In this document: positions 49,042 through 60,600 of the stretch, in pieces
Numbering within the stretch: position 1 is the stretch's first letter
Layout: each line of letters starts with the position of its first letter
NCBI RefSeq assembly: GCF_024612015.1
Contig: NZ_CP102512.1
Location: 2,604,001 to 2,668,000 of the forward strand
Reading direction: 5' to 3'
Length of the DNA: 64,000 bases
DNA from: Streptomyces sp. CA-210063
GTDB taxonomy: Bacteria > Actinomycetota > Actinomycetes > Streptomycetales > Streptomycetaceae
The notes under the pieces: model-generated
The model's input: only the letters and a program-made list of their open reading frames with translations
What the model was told of the DNA's origin: nothing
Database searches by the model: none
Translations under genes and position numbers: made by a program

Positions 49042-51300
49042 TCAGCGCCAGTTCTCGCCGAGTTCCCCCAGAGGAGGAGGCAGGTTGCTGTACCGCTCGT
49101 GCTGGGTGGCGGACTCCTTCAGGTACCAGGAACCGTCCTCGCGCCGCTGCCAGATCTCCTGAACCTCGTTGTTCGCGCCGGCCACGTAGCGGATGCCCGT
49201 GACCTCGTTCGTGACGACCTTCGTGACGGAACCGTCGGCGCCCGTGTAGTCGGTACGCGTGACGCCGTCCCCCAGCGCGGTCCTCTCCCCGGGGGCGGAG
49301 GAGCCGGACGGGCGGCCGTCACCGTCGACGAGCGGCTTCTCCACCGTGAGATAGGCGGGAGGCCTGTCCAGGCGCTGCTGGACGTCCTCCCTGCCGGCGT
49401 CGGAGTTGAGGTAGGTCTCCTTGTCCATCGTCAACGACCAGTCCTCACCGGGCCGCTTGGTCCAGATCTGGAGGGTGTCCCGGCCGGTCTCGTCGGTGAC
49501 GTAGCGCGTCATCGTCCCGTCGGCCGCTCCTTCGGGTGAGGCGTCCGTGTAGACCTTGGTGACGGAACCGTCGGAGCTCCGGGTCGTCGTCACGGAGTCG
49601 CCGTCACCCGACGGCAGCTGACGGTAGGTCTCGGAGTAGGTCAGCCCCGTGTTCTTGTTGGTGACGGTGGTCGTCGTCTCGACGGGGTTGCCCTCCTTGT
49701 CGACCTTGATCTCACCGTTCTCGTCGAGCTGGTACGACACCGTCGTGGTGCTGTTGCCGTCATCGATCGTGTAGCCCTTGGGGACGAAGGCCTCCTCGGG
49801 CAGATCGTCCAGCTGGCCGCGCATTCCCCTGCGCAGACCGACGTCGTCGTCGCGATCCGGATCCCAGTCGCGCAGCTTGTCCTGCTCCTCGCCGAAGCGG
49901 TCCTGGAGGTCCTGCTCCCGTTGCTGGACGGGCTTCTCCTCCTCGGTCAGCGCGGTCTGCGCCTTGTCGGTCTCCGACTGGTCGTCCCACAACTCCTTCT
50001 GGCGGTCCTGCAGGTCCTTCGACTCCTGGTCCAGGGGGTCCAGCCGCGTCTGGAGGTCGGCGCGGTCGGCGTCCAGGCGGTCCTGCTTCTTCGCCATGGC
50101 GTCCTCGACCTCCTTCTGGGTGGACTTCTCCAGGGCCCAGAGGTCCTTCTGCCTGGTCTGGAGTCCGTCCTGCCGCTCGGAGAGGGGCTCCTGGGCGCGG
50201 CTCAGCGCGTCACGCTCGTCATCGAGTTCCTTCTGCCGCTCACGGAACGGGGCGAACGCCTTCTCCTGCTCGCGCTGTTCCTGCTCCAGGGCATCCCATC
50301 GCGCGGCGAGCCCCTTGCCCTCGGACTCCCACAGGGCGTCCCGCTCCTTGTCGAGAGCGTCCTGCTTCCGCTGCCAGGCGTCGAGCTCGGCCTGGGTGGC
50401 ACCGCCCTTGCCCAGCAGTGTTTCCCGTTCCTTCCAGAGGGCTTCCTGCTTCTCCTGGAGGGCGTCCTGCCTGCCGTCGTAGGCCTTCTGCTCCTGCTCG
50501 AGCGCGGTGACCTTCTTCTCCATGGCCGCGTCCCGCTCCGCACGGAGGGCCTTCTCGTCCGCCCAGAGCTGCTGCTGCTTGAGCCGGAGTTCCTCCTGCT
50601 GCTTCAGCAGAGGCTCCTGGTCCTTGCGGAGTGCCTCGTACTCCTTCTGCAGCTTGTCCCGCTCGGCCTGGAGCTTCTCGTCGCGCTGCTTGAGGAGATC
50701 CTTCTCCTCCTGCCAGAGCTGCTGCTGTCTGGCCTGGAGTTCGTCCTGCTGCTTCAGCAGGGGTTCCCGCTTCTTGGCGAGCTCCTCCTGCTCCTTGTTC
50801 AGCTCTTCCTGTCTCTTCTGCTGGGCCGCGGTCTGTTCGTCGATCTTCCGCCGCTTCTCGACCAGGGCGTCCTGTTCCTTCTTCAGGCGTGCCTGCTGGG
50901 TCTTGTAGCGGGCCTCCAGCCTTCTGGCCTGCTCCGCGCGGAGCTTGCCGCTCAGCTTCTGCTTGCGTATCTCGTTGTGCCGGGTGGCCTCGTCGCGGAC
51001 CTGGGCGGTGACCTGCTGGGCCGCGCCGGCGGCGTGGGAGGCGTCCTGGTCGTAGAAGGCCTTGCCCGCCTTGTCGAGGAGGTCCCCGAGGTCGGTCATG
51101 ACCTGCCAGCCCTCACGGAACGACTTCTTCCAGGCGCCGTAGAAATCCTCCAGCGCCTCGGCCGTCTCCGGGCGCGGCCCGATGTCGCCCGGGGCGAACG
51201 TCTTGTCCGACTGCGAGGCGATGTCCAGTTCGTCCCGGAGGTGCCACAGGTGGCGCGCGAGGACGGTCATCAGGTCGTAGTCGTAGGAAACACGAACCAT
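49042..51300 (-). CDS. Large coiled-coil protein with WXG-like head and beta-rich tail
   Basis: 752 residues. Residues about 1-95 form a helical hairpin like an ESX/T7SS signal domain (DFYGAWKKSFREGW in the turn). About 100-455 is a charged coiled coil rich in Gln, Glu and Lys, containing a near-duplicate of about 50 residues (EPLLKQQDELQ / EPLLKQQEELR) and six spaced Leu-Trp marks (QQLW, QQLW, EALW, DALW, KDLW, KELW). About 490-752 is Thr/Val/Gly-rich with RHS-like strands (DGSVTKVYTD, DGSVTKVVTN). ATG 51300 chosen. It is probably a T7SS substrate or extracellular rod. It is divergent from the giant gene. I do not recognise a named family. Confidence 0.7.
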   Translation of the reverse strand: MVRVSYDYDLMTVLARHLWHLRDELDIASQSDKTFAPGDIGPRPETAEALEDFYGAWKKSFREGWQVMTDLGDLLDKAGKAFYDQDASHAAGAAQQVTAQVRDEATRHNEIRKQKLSGKLRAEQARRLEARYKTQQARLKKEQDALVEKRRKIDEQTAAQQKRQEELNKEQEELAKKREPLLKQQDELQARQQQLWQEEKDLLKQRDEKLQAERDKLQKEYEALRKDQEPLLKQQEELRLKQQQLWADEKALRAERDAAMEKKVTALEQEQKAYDGRQDALQEKQEALWKERETLLGKGGATQAELDAWQRKQDALDKERDALWESEGKGLAARWDALEQEQREQEKAFAPFRERQKELDDERDALSRAQEPLSERQDGLQTRQKDLWALEKSTQKEVEDAMAKKQDRLDADRADLQTRLDPLDQESKDLQDRQKELWDDQSETDKAQTALTEEEKPVQQREQDLQDRFGEEQDKLRDWDPDRDDDVGLRRGMRGQLDDLPEEAFVPKGYTIDDGNSTTTVSYQLDENGEIKVDKEGNPVETTTTVTNKNTGLTYSETYRQLPSGDGDSVTTTRSSDGSVTKVYTDASPEGAADGTMTRYVTDETGRDTLQIWTKRPGEDWSLTMDKETYLNSDAGREDVQQRLDRPPAYLTVEKPLVDGDGRPSGSSAPGERTALGDGVTRTDYTGADGSVTKVVTNEVTGIRYVAGANNEVQEIWQRREDGSWYLKESATQHERYSNLPPPLGELGENWR

Positions 51301-51601
51301 GTCGTTCCGTCCTCTCATCGGGTCTTCGGGAAGCCGTGCCCTCGGCGAGCCGTGTCCTGGGTGGCCGTGGCGGAGCGGTCCTGCCTCGCCCAGACCGTCG
51401 GTGCCGGGACGCCCTGTAGACGAGGACTCGGGTCCGAACGGTTCAAAGAGATTTCGGCCGCAGCCCGCTGACCGGCGAAAACTGTGGCGTGCGCCACTTT
51501 CGTGAACTCTCCGCCCATCCCGCTACGTCTGCCTTCCGTACTGCGGCGCCCCCGCCGACGCATCGGCGCGACCCCAAGTCCTGGACACCGTGGAGGACTC
51601 C
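51301..51601. other. Divergent promoter region, coiled-coil gene / giant gene
   Basis: 301 bp with no gene of its own. It must carry both promoters. A 14-bp palindrome at 51484-51497 is the clearest element; the DNA around 51430-51510 is more AT-rich than its surroundings. Confidence 0.6.
51484..51497. promoter_or_regulatory. Palindrome GTGGCG-TG-CGCCAC
   Basis: Perfect 6+6 dyad in the divergent region, flanked by AAAACT and TTTCGT. A candidate operator for coordinated control of the two large T7SS-like genes. Confidence 0.45.
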
Positions 51602-54600
51602 TTGGCCACCTCCGACGAATGGAACAGAGTCGGGTTCTCCGGCAATCCGGTGACGGGCGACCCGGGTGTCGTCGAGGGCATCACCAAGGAGCTTCGTGAC
51701 CTCAGCGATCTGGCCGGCCGGGTCAGTGGCGGCCTCGACACCCTGCTGACGAAGGCCGAGGACGGCGGCTTCGAGGGGCGGACCGCCGACGCCCTGCGCA
51801 CCTACGTCAAGCAGGAGCTCAAGACGTTCATGGAGAACGTCAACCGCTCCTTCGACATGGCGGCCGACGCGACGGCCCGGTACGCGCGTGCTCTCGGGGA
51901 CTCACAGGACCGGGCGGAGAACGCCGCGGACACGGTCGCCGCGCTGGAGCGGGTCGGCGGGCAGCCGCTGGCCGAGAACGATCCGGAACTGACCAGAGCG
52001 CGCAATGAGGTGGACGCCGAGCAGGACGCCCTCCAGGCCGAGGCGAAGATCCTCGAGGACACCCTGCACGAGGCGGCCCGGCTGGTGTCACGCCCCGTCA
52101 AGAAGCCGAAGAAGAGCTTCTGGAAGAAGTTCGTCTCGACCTTCTTCAAGGTCCTGGAGATCGTGACGCTGGTGCTCACCCTCGTCGCGGCCGTCGTGAC
52201 GGGCCCGCTGGGTCTCGTGGCCTTCGGGCTGGGCGCGATCCTCTTCGCCAAGGCCCTGGTCGACTACGCCATGGGCAACGGCAACGCCCTCAGCCTGGGC
52301 CTCGCCTTCCTGGGGATCCTGTTCCCCTCGACCAAGGGCCTCACCACCATCGGCGGGCTGACCCGGATGCTCTCGTCGGGCGGGAAGGCCCTGGGCGGCG
52401 CCCTCAGCGCGAGCGGACGGATGCTGTTCCGCAGCGGCAGAACGCTGCTCTCGCCCCGCGCCCTCCTCACCCTGACCGGCCAGGGCCTGGCGCGGTTCGC
52501 CGGCGGGCTCGGCGGGCTCGGCGGCCGGGCCCTCAGCGGACTGTCGGCGCTGCCCCGGGTCCTCTCCAGGACACCCGCCATGCTGGCCTCGACCCTGCGG
52601 TACATGGGCGGATTCGCCCGCAGCACCTGGCAGCGGGGCCGGTCCGCGCTGAGCCGCGACTTCCACCAGTCCACCGCGTTCGTCGGCGGCAACATGGCGA
52701 TGCGGGTGGGCGTCTTCACCGTCATGAGCATGGGCCGGCTCACGATGTCCGCGCTCCTGCCGATGAGGTACTCGGAGATCGCCCGGTTCGGCTACGGGGG
52801 CGCCTTCCGCATGGGCTTCTTGGAGCGCGGCCTGCACTGGACGTCGCGGAGCGTCAGCCCGCTCAGCAGGACGGGCTCCCTCGCCGGGAACCTCGCGGAG
52901 TTCACCGGCAGGACCCTGAACCCGACCGGCAACCTGCGGCCGGTGGGGGACACGGCCACCGGCAGGTTCGCCGTTCCCGGAACGTCGGAGTTCAACGACA
53001 CCCTCGACGAACTGGCCGACATCACGGTGTCGTCGATCACGGCACCCCGTACACCGGGTTTCAGCTCCCTGACCGGCCCGGGGTCCCTCCGGACGCCGGG
53101 CCGCCTCGACGACATGGGCGTCGGGCTGAACAATCTGGACGTCCTCGACACGGTGGGACTGCCCGTCGGCACCGTCCCCGTCGGGCAGCGACTCGGTCTG
53201 GTGAACCCGGTGACCGGCCGACCGTTCGACGACCTGATGTCCCCACGACCGCGCACCACGCTCACGATGTTCGACGAGCTCGGCGCACCGCTCACTCCCG
53301 GGTCCCCCGTCCCCCTGCTGCCACCGCGCAACGCGGTCGATCAGCTGCGGGACCTGGACACCCTGACGGGCCTGGAGCGGACCGACGCCGGACTGCTCAA
53401 GCCTCTCGACGACCTGACGGACCTGGCGGACCTGAGCCTCGACGGCAAGCTCGGCGGGCTGAGCGAGCCCCAGCTGCGGCAGATCCTCGACGGCGAGATC
53501 GACCTGGTGAACGTCACCCCGGACGGCGTGGTGCTGCGCATCGGGAAGACGGACCCGGTGGACGTTCGTGTCCAGCTGAAGGACGGGGTGAGCGTCAGCC
53601 TGATGGGCCCCGCCGACACCCGGGTCCCGACCCTGACCTCGACGACGGGCCCCGACCGTCTGGACGACCTGGGGATTCGGCTCGACGACCTCACGCGGCT
53701 GCTCCCCGACACCACCGACGGCGCGCGCAGCGCACGCGAGCTGCTCGGCCTGGGTCCGGTCAGGACGGACCTCGTCTCCAACCCGGTCACGACGACGCCC
53801 TCGTTCACGCCCCTGACCCTGCGGGACGTCATCACGGGCGGGGCGACCGGCAAGCTCGCCGCCGACCGCTTCCAGACGTGGGCCCGTGCGCAGTCGGCGC
53901 AGTTCCAGCTGGACACCGCCGGGCGCAGGCTCACCGAGATCAGCGAGCTGGCCGATGTACCACCGCTGAGCCGTGCCCGGGCCGAGCTGGACGTGAGCGC
54001 CGCGAAGCTGGAGTTCAACCAGGCCCGTATCGACTTCGACCGGCTCGGGATGAACCTGGACACGGTCCGCCGGGACATCACGGTGATGACGACCCGTCTG
54101 GACGGCCCGGTGGCCACCCTGCCGACCGGTGAACTGCGGCTGCTGGACGACCTGGGGCGGCCCACCGGGCAGTGGATCACCATGGAGCCGGGGCAGACCG
54201 TCAGATGGGTCCTGAGGACGGACTCCGGGGTCGTCCCCGACGTGAGGGTGCAGACGGTCGACGGCGGATTCACCGTCACCGCCCCCGACGGCGTCGTCAC
54301 CGGATTCGGCGCGGACGGCCGGCCCACGGGCCTCGGCGACCTGGGGTCGGTCTCCCTCCCGCCGTCGCCGCGCACGGGTGTCGACGAGGTGGTCCTGTCC
54401 TCGCCGGGGGACCTGGACCGGCTGGCCTTCGCCGCCGACCGCTCCGTCGACATCCAGACGATCAGTCCGGCGCCGGTCTGGCGTGAGACCGACGAGACGC
54501 TGTGGCGCATCGGCGGCAGGCGCGGGCTGGACCAGATCTTCAGCGAGGGGTTCACCGTCCGCGACCCCCTGGAGACCAGCCTGGACATCATGGTCAGGAC

Positions 54601-57600
54601 CGGCCAGCCGTCGGCGTTCGTGAGCGCCACGACCGACAGGAACCTCCTCTGGGACGGCATCTTCAAGTTCGAGATCGAGGCCTCCGGCGGGATCGACGTC
54701 GGCAGGACCTTCGAACGCTCCATGGGACCGGAGGGCTGGAGGGCGTCGGGCTGGGCCTCGGACAACGAGATCGCCTTCCCCGGCGGCATCGCCTCGGACT
54801 TCATCCGCGGCGCGTACCGGATGGACGCGCAACACAACCTCCTCGAGTGGATCCCGAACCCCAACTTCAAGGGCAGCAACCCCCTGCCCGAGCTGGCGGC
54901 GGACATCAGGGTGTCCGGGGAAGGCACGTCGGGCATCGGCGCGCTGGACTTCCAGGGGCTCTCCGTCGACGACCAGCTGAAGCTGCTGGACCAGCTGGAT
55001 CTGGGCGGGGCCAGGGGCTGGGACGAGGTCAACTCCCTTGACCGAACCAACTCCTTCGACGGAGCCAGGTCCTTCGACGGGGCCAACTCCTTCGACGGAG
55101 CCAGATCCTTCGACGGGGCCAACTCCTTCGACGGAGCCAGATCCTTCGACGACATCGGCTCCCTGGACGGGCGCGGCTTCCTGGACGACGCGGGAGAGGA
55201 ACTGGACCTCGGCCATCTGTCGGACGACTTCCGGCTGGACCGCTTCGACGCGCCCGCGCCCCACAGCGAGACGGTGCTGCTCGATCCGCAGCAGTTCAGC
55301 GGCGTGCCGGGCATACGGGCGGAGTGGCAGCGGACGCCCCTGGACGACGGCGGGTTCGCGCTGACCGACGGGGCCGGGGACATACGCCTGGTCTTCACCG
55401 CGGACGAGGTCCTCGAGTTCCGTGACGTACGGCTCCCGGGCGCGGACGGCTTCCTCCGGTTCGAGGCCGCCCCGGGGCCGGGCGCACTCCCCCGGCTGGT
55501 CGGCACGGACGGACTGCCGGTGCCCGGCGGCACGGTGATCGAACCGGTCAGGGGCGCACTGAACGTGGTCACCGGTGTGCGGGTGCAGTCGCTGGACGGC
55601 GCCTGGGTCGGGCGGTTCGACCTGGACGGTACGCCGCTGTCCGGGCAGCTGACGCTGTCCGGCCCCGCCGGCGGCCCGCTGACCGGGGCCCGGCTCACCA
55701 CGACGTTCACCCAGCTGCCGGGCGGCGGGACGGCACCGGCCTACCGGCTGACGGTGCCGGGCCTGGGCGACGGCGCCTTCTCCGTCGTACGGCTGGACGG
55801 GGATCTGGCGCAGCGGCTGCCGGGTGGGTTCGCGGTGACCGACACGGCGACCGGCGGGCGGTTCCTCTTCGACCGGGGCGGCCGGTTGGTGGACGTTCCG
55901 GCGGACGGGGCGACGCCGACCCGGCTTGACGTGTCCGGGTCGGCGGTGCCGGAGACGAGCGTGGGCCCCCTCACGCCCCTCGACAACCTCGGTGAGCTCG
56001 GCCAACTGGCCGGGCCGAACCGTCTCCCGCTGGTGGACCTGCCGCGTACGAACCTGATGCCGGAGCCCGTCGGCCTCGACGCCCGGCTCGGGGCGACCCT
56101 GCCCGACGGCGGCCCGACGCCGGTGAATCCCTCCCGGTTCGACGGGATCTCCCTGTCCGGGGCGGACGAGCTGACGAACCTGCGGTTGCGGGTCACGGAG
56201 ATCCCGGCGACCGATCTCACCCCGGCGTCGTTCCGGATCGACGTGGTGGACTTCGGCGCCCCGGGTGGTCCGGTACGGCTGGAGGAGGTGACGGTGACCG
56301 TCCGGGAAGGCGGCGGGCTGGGCATCACCGGTCCGCAGGGCGGTGTGCGCTGGCAGTTCGATGCCCTGGGGCAGCTGGAGTACCGGGAACTGCCGCTGTC
56401 CGGCACCGACTTCGCGCTGCGGTTCACCGACGACGCGCTCAACCCGATGCCGGTGGTCGGCGGGGACGGGGTGCCCGTGCCGGGTGCCTCCGTCACGCCG
56501 GTCCGGGACGCGAGCGGTGCGCTGAGCGAGCTGACCGTGCGGGTGCCCATGCCGGGCACGGACGGTCTCACGGCGGTGTGGCGGTTCGAACCCGGCGGTC
56601 TGCTGCGTCAGCAGGAGCTGCCGCTCACGCTGCCGGGCCTCGACGGGCCGGCCGGCCTCGGGATCAAGGTGACGGTCACACCGGGCGCGGGCACGACCAC
56701 GACCAGGGTGTTCGAACTGACCGGCCCCGCGAACCTCACCGGTTCCTTCCGGCTCGGCTCGATGGACGGCTCGCTCGCCGGGCGACTGCAGAACGGCTTC
56801 ACCGTGACCGACACGGTCACCGGCAGCCGCTTCCACTTCGACGCCGGCGGCCGCCTGGCCGTCCGGGACCTGCCCGCACGGGACGGCTCCGGCTTCCTGC
56901 GCTTCACTGAGGGCGCGGCGCCCGGCACCCCGCCGATCCGCCTCGACGACCTGGGCGACGCGGGCCTCGCGCTGGACGACATGGCGCAGATCTTCAGCCG
57001 TACGCTCGACGAGGCGGGCGGCGTGGCGAGACCTCTGGACGAACTCAGCCGCCTCACGGGGCCGGACACGCCGCCCATCAGCTCGCTCCCGGAGTTCGGC
57101 GATCTCGGCCTGGAGGAACGGGCGCTCGTCGACGACCTCTGGAACAGGCTGGTCCAGGACGTACGGCCCGTGTCCCCCGACGAGCTGAACCGCGTCCTCG
57201 GCACGGACTCGCCGCGCACCGACTCGTTCTCGGAACTCGGCGACCTGCCGGACACCGACATGGCGGCCCTCCAGGCGCGCCTCGACAACCTCCGGCAGCT
57301 GGGCGGTGAGCCCGGGCAGGCACTGGACGGACCGCTGTCCCGCATGGCCGGGCCCGGCGACCTCACCAGGCCGGTCCCCGACGGACGCCCGCTGTCCGTC
57401 GACGAACTGAGCGTGCCCCTGTCCGGCGTGGACGACCTGGCGGACTTCGACCTGCGGCTGACGCGCCTTCCGGCGACCGACGCGACACCGCCGGGCTCGT
57501 ACCGGCTGGACCTGGCCGACCGCACCCCCGGCGGACAGGGGCCGGTGCGCGCGTCGGACTTCACCGTCGAACTGCTCGACGACAGCGGCAGGTTCGCCGT

Positions 57601-60600
57601 CATCGATCCGACGGGCACCACCCGGTTCACGTTCGGTCCGGACGGCCGATTCCTCGGGCGGGACACCGTTCTCGCGTTCGACGGGCTGCCGGAGGGGCTG
57701 CGGCTCAGCGTGCGCGTCGATCCCGGAGCGGACGGAACCGGGCGGGTCATGATCGATGTGCTGGTCCCCGCCGGCGCCACCGGCTCCGTCCGGTTCACCC
57801 CGACGAGCGGGCCGCTCGCCGCACGCCTGCCCAGCGGCGTCACCCTCACCGACACGGTCACCGGCTCCCGCTTCCACTTCGACCACACCGGCCGCCTCGC
57901 CTTCCGCGACCTGCCGGACCCGGAGGGCTCCGGGTTCCTGCGCTTCACCGAGGGAGCCCCCGACACGCCGCCGATCCGGCTCGACGACCTCGGCGACCTC
58001 GGTGACGGCATCGGGGGGAGCGAACGCGTCCCGCTCACCTCCGGGAACGACGCCCTGGACGGCATCGATCTGGCGCGGATCTTCGACCGTACGCTCGACG
58101 AGGCGTCGGGCCTCCGCAGGCCGCCCGAGGGCGCTCCGGTCGACCTCTCGGACCTCGGACGGGCCATGGATTTCCTGGAGCCCGACTCCCACGTCGTCCA
58201 GTCGCTGGACATGCCCGGTGTCCATCGGCTCGCCGACGACACCACCGCATCGCTGAACCGGTTCGGGCTGCCCCCGGAGCTGCTCCACGACCAGCTGCGG
58301 AACCTGACCGGACAGACCCGGCTGGCGCTGCGGCAGCAGGCCGTCACCACCCTGGGCACGTACCTCGACCTGCCCCGGGCGACGCGCCTCGACGATCATC
58401 TCCAATCCGCGCTCCACGGCGGCGCCGGCCGCGTCATCGGCGACTTCACGGTCACGCCGACACCGCACGGGGGCCCCGGCGGCAGCCGCTACACCGTGCA
58501 CCACAACCCCTCGGACGTGACACTGGGCTTCGACGCGAACCGCGCACTGGTCCACCAGGAGGTGTTCCTGCGCGGCGGCCCGGGCGAACTGGACGGGCTG
58601 AAGCTCGGAATGACCGGCCGCACCGTCGACAGCACATGGACGCCGAGCTCCTTCGACCTCGTGGGGACACGCCCCGCCGACGACCTCTTCACCGTCACCG
58701 ACCTGGCCCCGGGCACCCCTGGTGACCTGCGCGGCGGCTTCACCGTCAGCGACGCGGCCGGCACCAGGAGCTGGCACTACGGCCCCGAAGGCGTGAACGT
58801 CCTCCAGGACGTACGACTGCCCGGCGACCGGGGCGTCCTCCGCTTCGACGCCGGCGCCCCCGACGGCGTACCGCAGGTGCTGGACACGGCAGGCGGCGGC
58901 CCGCTGCCCGGCGTGCGCGCCGAGGTCCTGGACAACGGCCGGATCGCCCTGGTCCCCACCGGAAAAGCGGCCCAGCCGATGGAGCGGGCGGTCTTCGACC
59001 GGGCCGGCACACTGGTGGAGGAGACCGTCGCCGTACGGATCAAGGGCGGAAAGGTCAACGGCGACTACTGGAAGATCGACCACGCCACCGGCAAGGCCGT
59101 ACGGCTCGACTCCTCAGGCAACCCGCTCACCAGCCGCTACGACACCGCCAAGGTGGAGAAGTCCGCCACCGGCCAGTTCAAGCTGACCGGCGAGGGCGAC
59201 GTGACGCTCTTCGAACGCGAGATCCTCGGCAACGGCAATGTCCTCCAGATCGATCTGGACCGGTTCGGCCGGGCCCGCTGGACCGAGTTCGACAAGACCG
59301 GGACCAAGACACGGTCGGGTGAGCGGATCTGGGACAGCGACCGCAGGACCGCCCACGACACGCTCCCCTACCGCTGGGCCCCGGTGGACGTCCTCGATGT
59401 GCGCACCTACACGAAGGCCCTCGACGGCGGCATGATCCGGGTGGAGAAGAACGCGAAGGGCGAGTGGGCCTGGACACGGTTCGAAAAGGGCGGCACCGAG
59501 GTGCTGTCGGGCACCCGCGAGTGGACGTGGACCCGGGTCGGCTACAAGGACACCTTCCTCGACCCGGCCACCGGGCAGCGGACCGTCGCCCAGCGGCGCG
59601 GTGACGTATGGCCGCTGGACGGCTACCACGGCTCCCGCCAGTATCTGGAGCACCCGGTGCTGCCGGGGCCCGCCCCGGCGGGGCAGCGGGTGAATCCCGT
59701 GGTGCACTCCGCCGTCGGCCCCAACAACAAGCCGATCGACGTCATCGAAGAGATCATCGACGAGGTCGCGCAGCTCGCGGACGGCGGCAGTCTGCATGTC
59801 GCCCGGATCTCCGACCAGCGCATGCCGGCGGCCGGCTGGTACCCGCGCGCGGGCCACGGCCGGTTCGACGGCTTCTTCAGGAACTTCGTCACCGGCGACT
59901 CGATGTTCCAGGTGTCCAAGTGGACGGAGACCGCCGCCGACGGCACCGAGCTGCGCGGCGTTCGCCTGGCCTCGCACGGCGGCCACAGCTGGCAGGACAT
60001 CGACCGGTTCGGCCGCGTCGTCCGGGAGACCCGCACGCTGGAGAACGGCGATGTCATCGAGGTGGGCCGCAGCCTCACCGATGCCAAGCAGTGGGCCCCG
60101 GCGCCGAAGTGGGACGGTTCCGCGGCCTCGTACGAACTGCCCTGGCTGAACACGAAGACCGGCACCTCCGGCACCCGCCATGTCGCCGCCGACGGCAGCT
60201 TCGAGGACGTGTTCAGGGGCGCCGACGGGAACGAGGTGCTGTCGATGCGCTCGCAGGGCACCGGTGTGCGCGAGTACCTCGGCGAGAACCCGGCACGCGG
60301 CATCGGCGCGGACGACGTCTCCGGGGTGTGGGTGGACAAGAACACCCAGCTGCAGATCACGGGCCGGCGCGACCATTGGGACGATCTCTATGTCGAGTCC
60401 CACGGCGACCCCCGCAAGGACACCTGGACCTGGAAGGCCACCGACCCGGACGGGGCGGTGACGGAGGGCATCCGCAAGCAGAACCGGGGCTCGCTGTACT
60501 CCCGGACCTGGGACGACTCGTTCATCGACTTCGAGCGGCTGGAGAACGGCCGACGGGGCGACGCGATCCGGGAGCGCAACGCCACCGGCGACGGCTCCGT

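Noticed and set aside
52088..59083. Very long open frame (over 2,300 codons) antisense to the giant gene
   Set aside because: GC-rich codon bias keeps opposite frames open. The translation has Arg/Val/Gly-rich composition with no domains, while the plus-strand frame has clear motifs and ribosome binding site.
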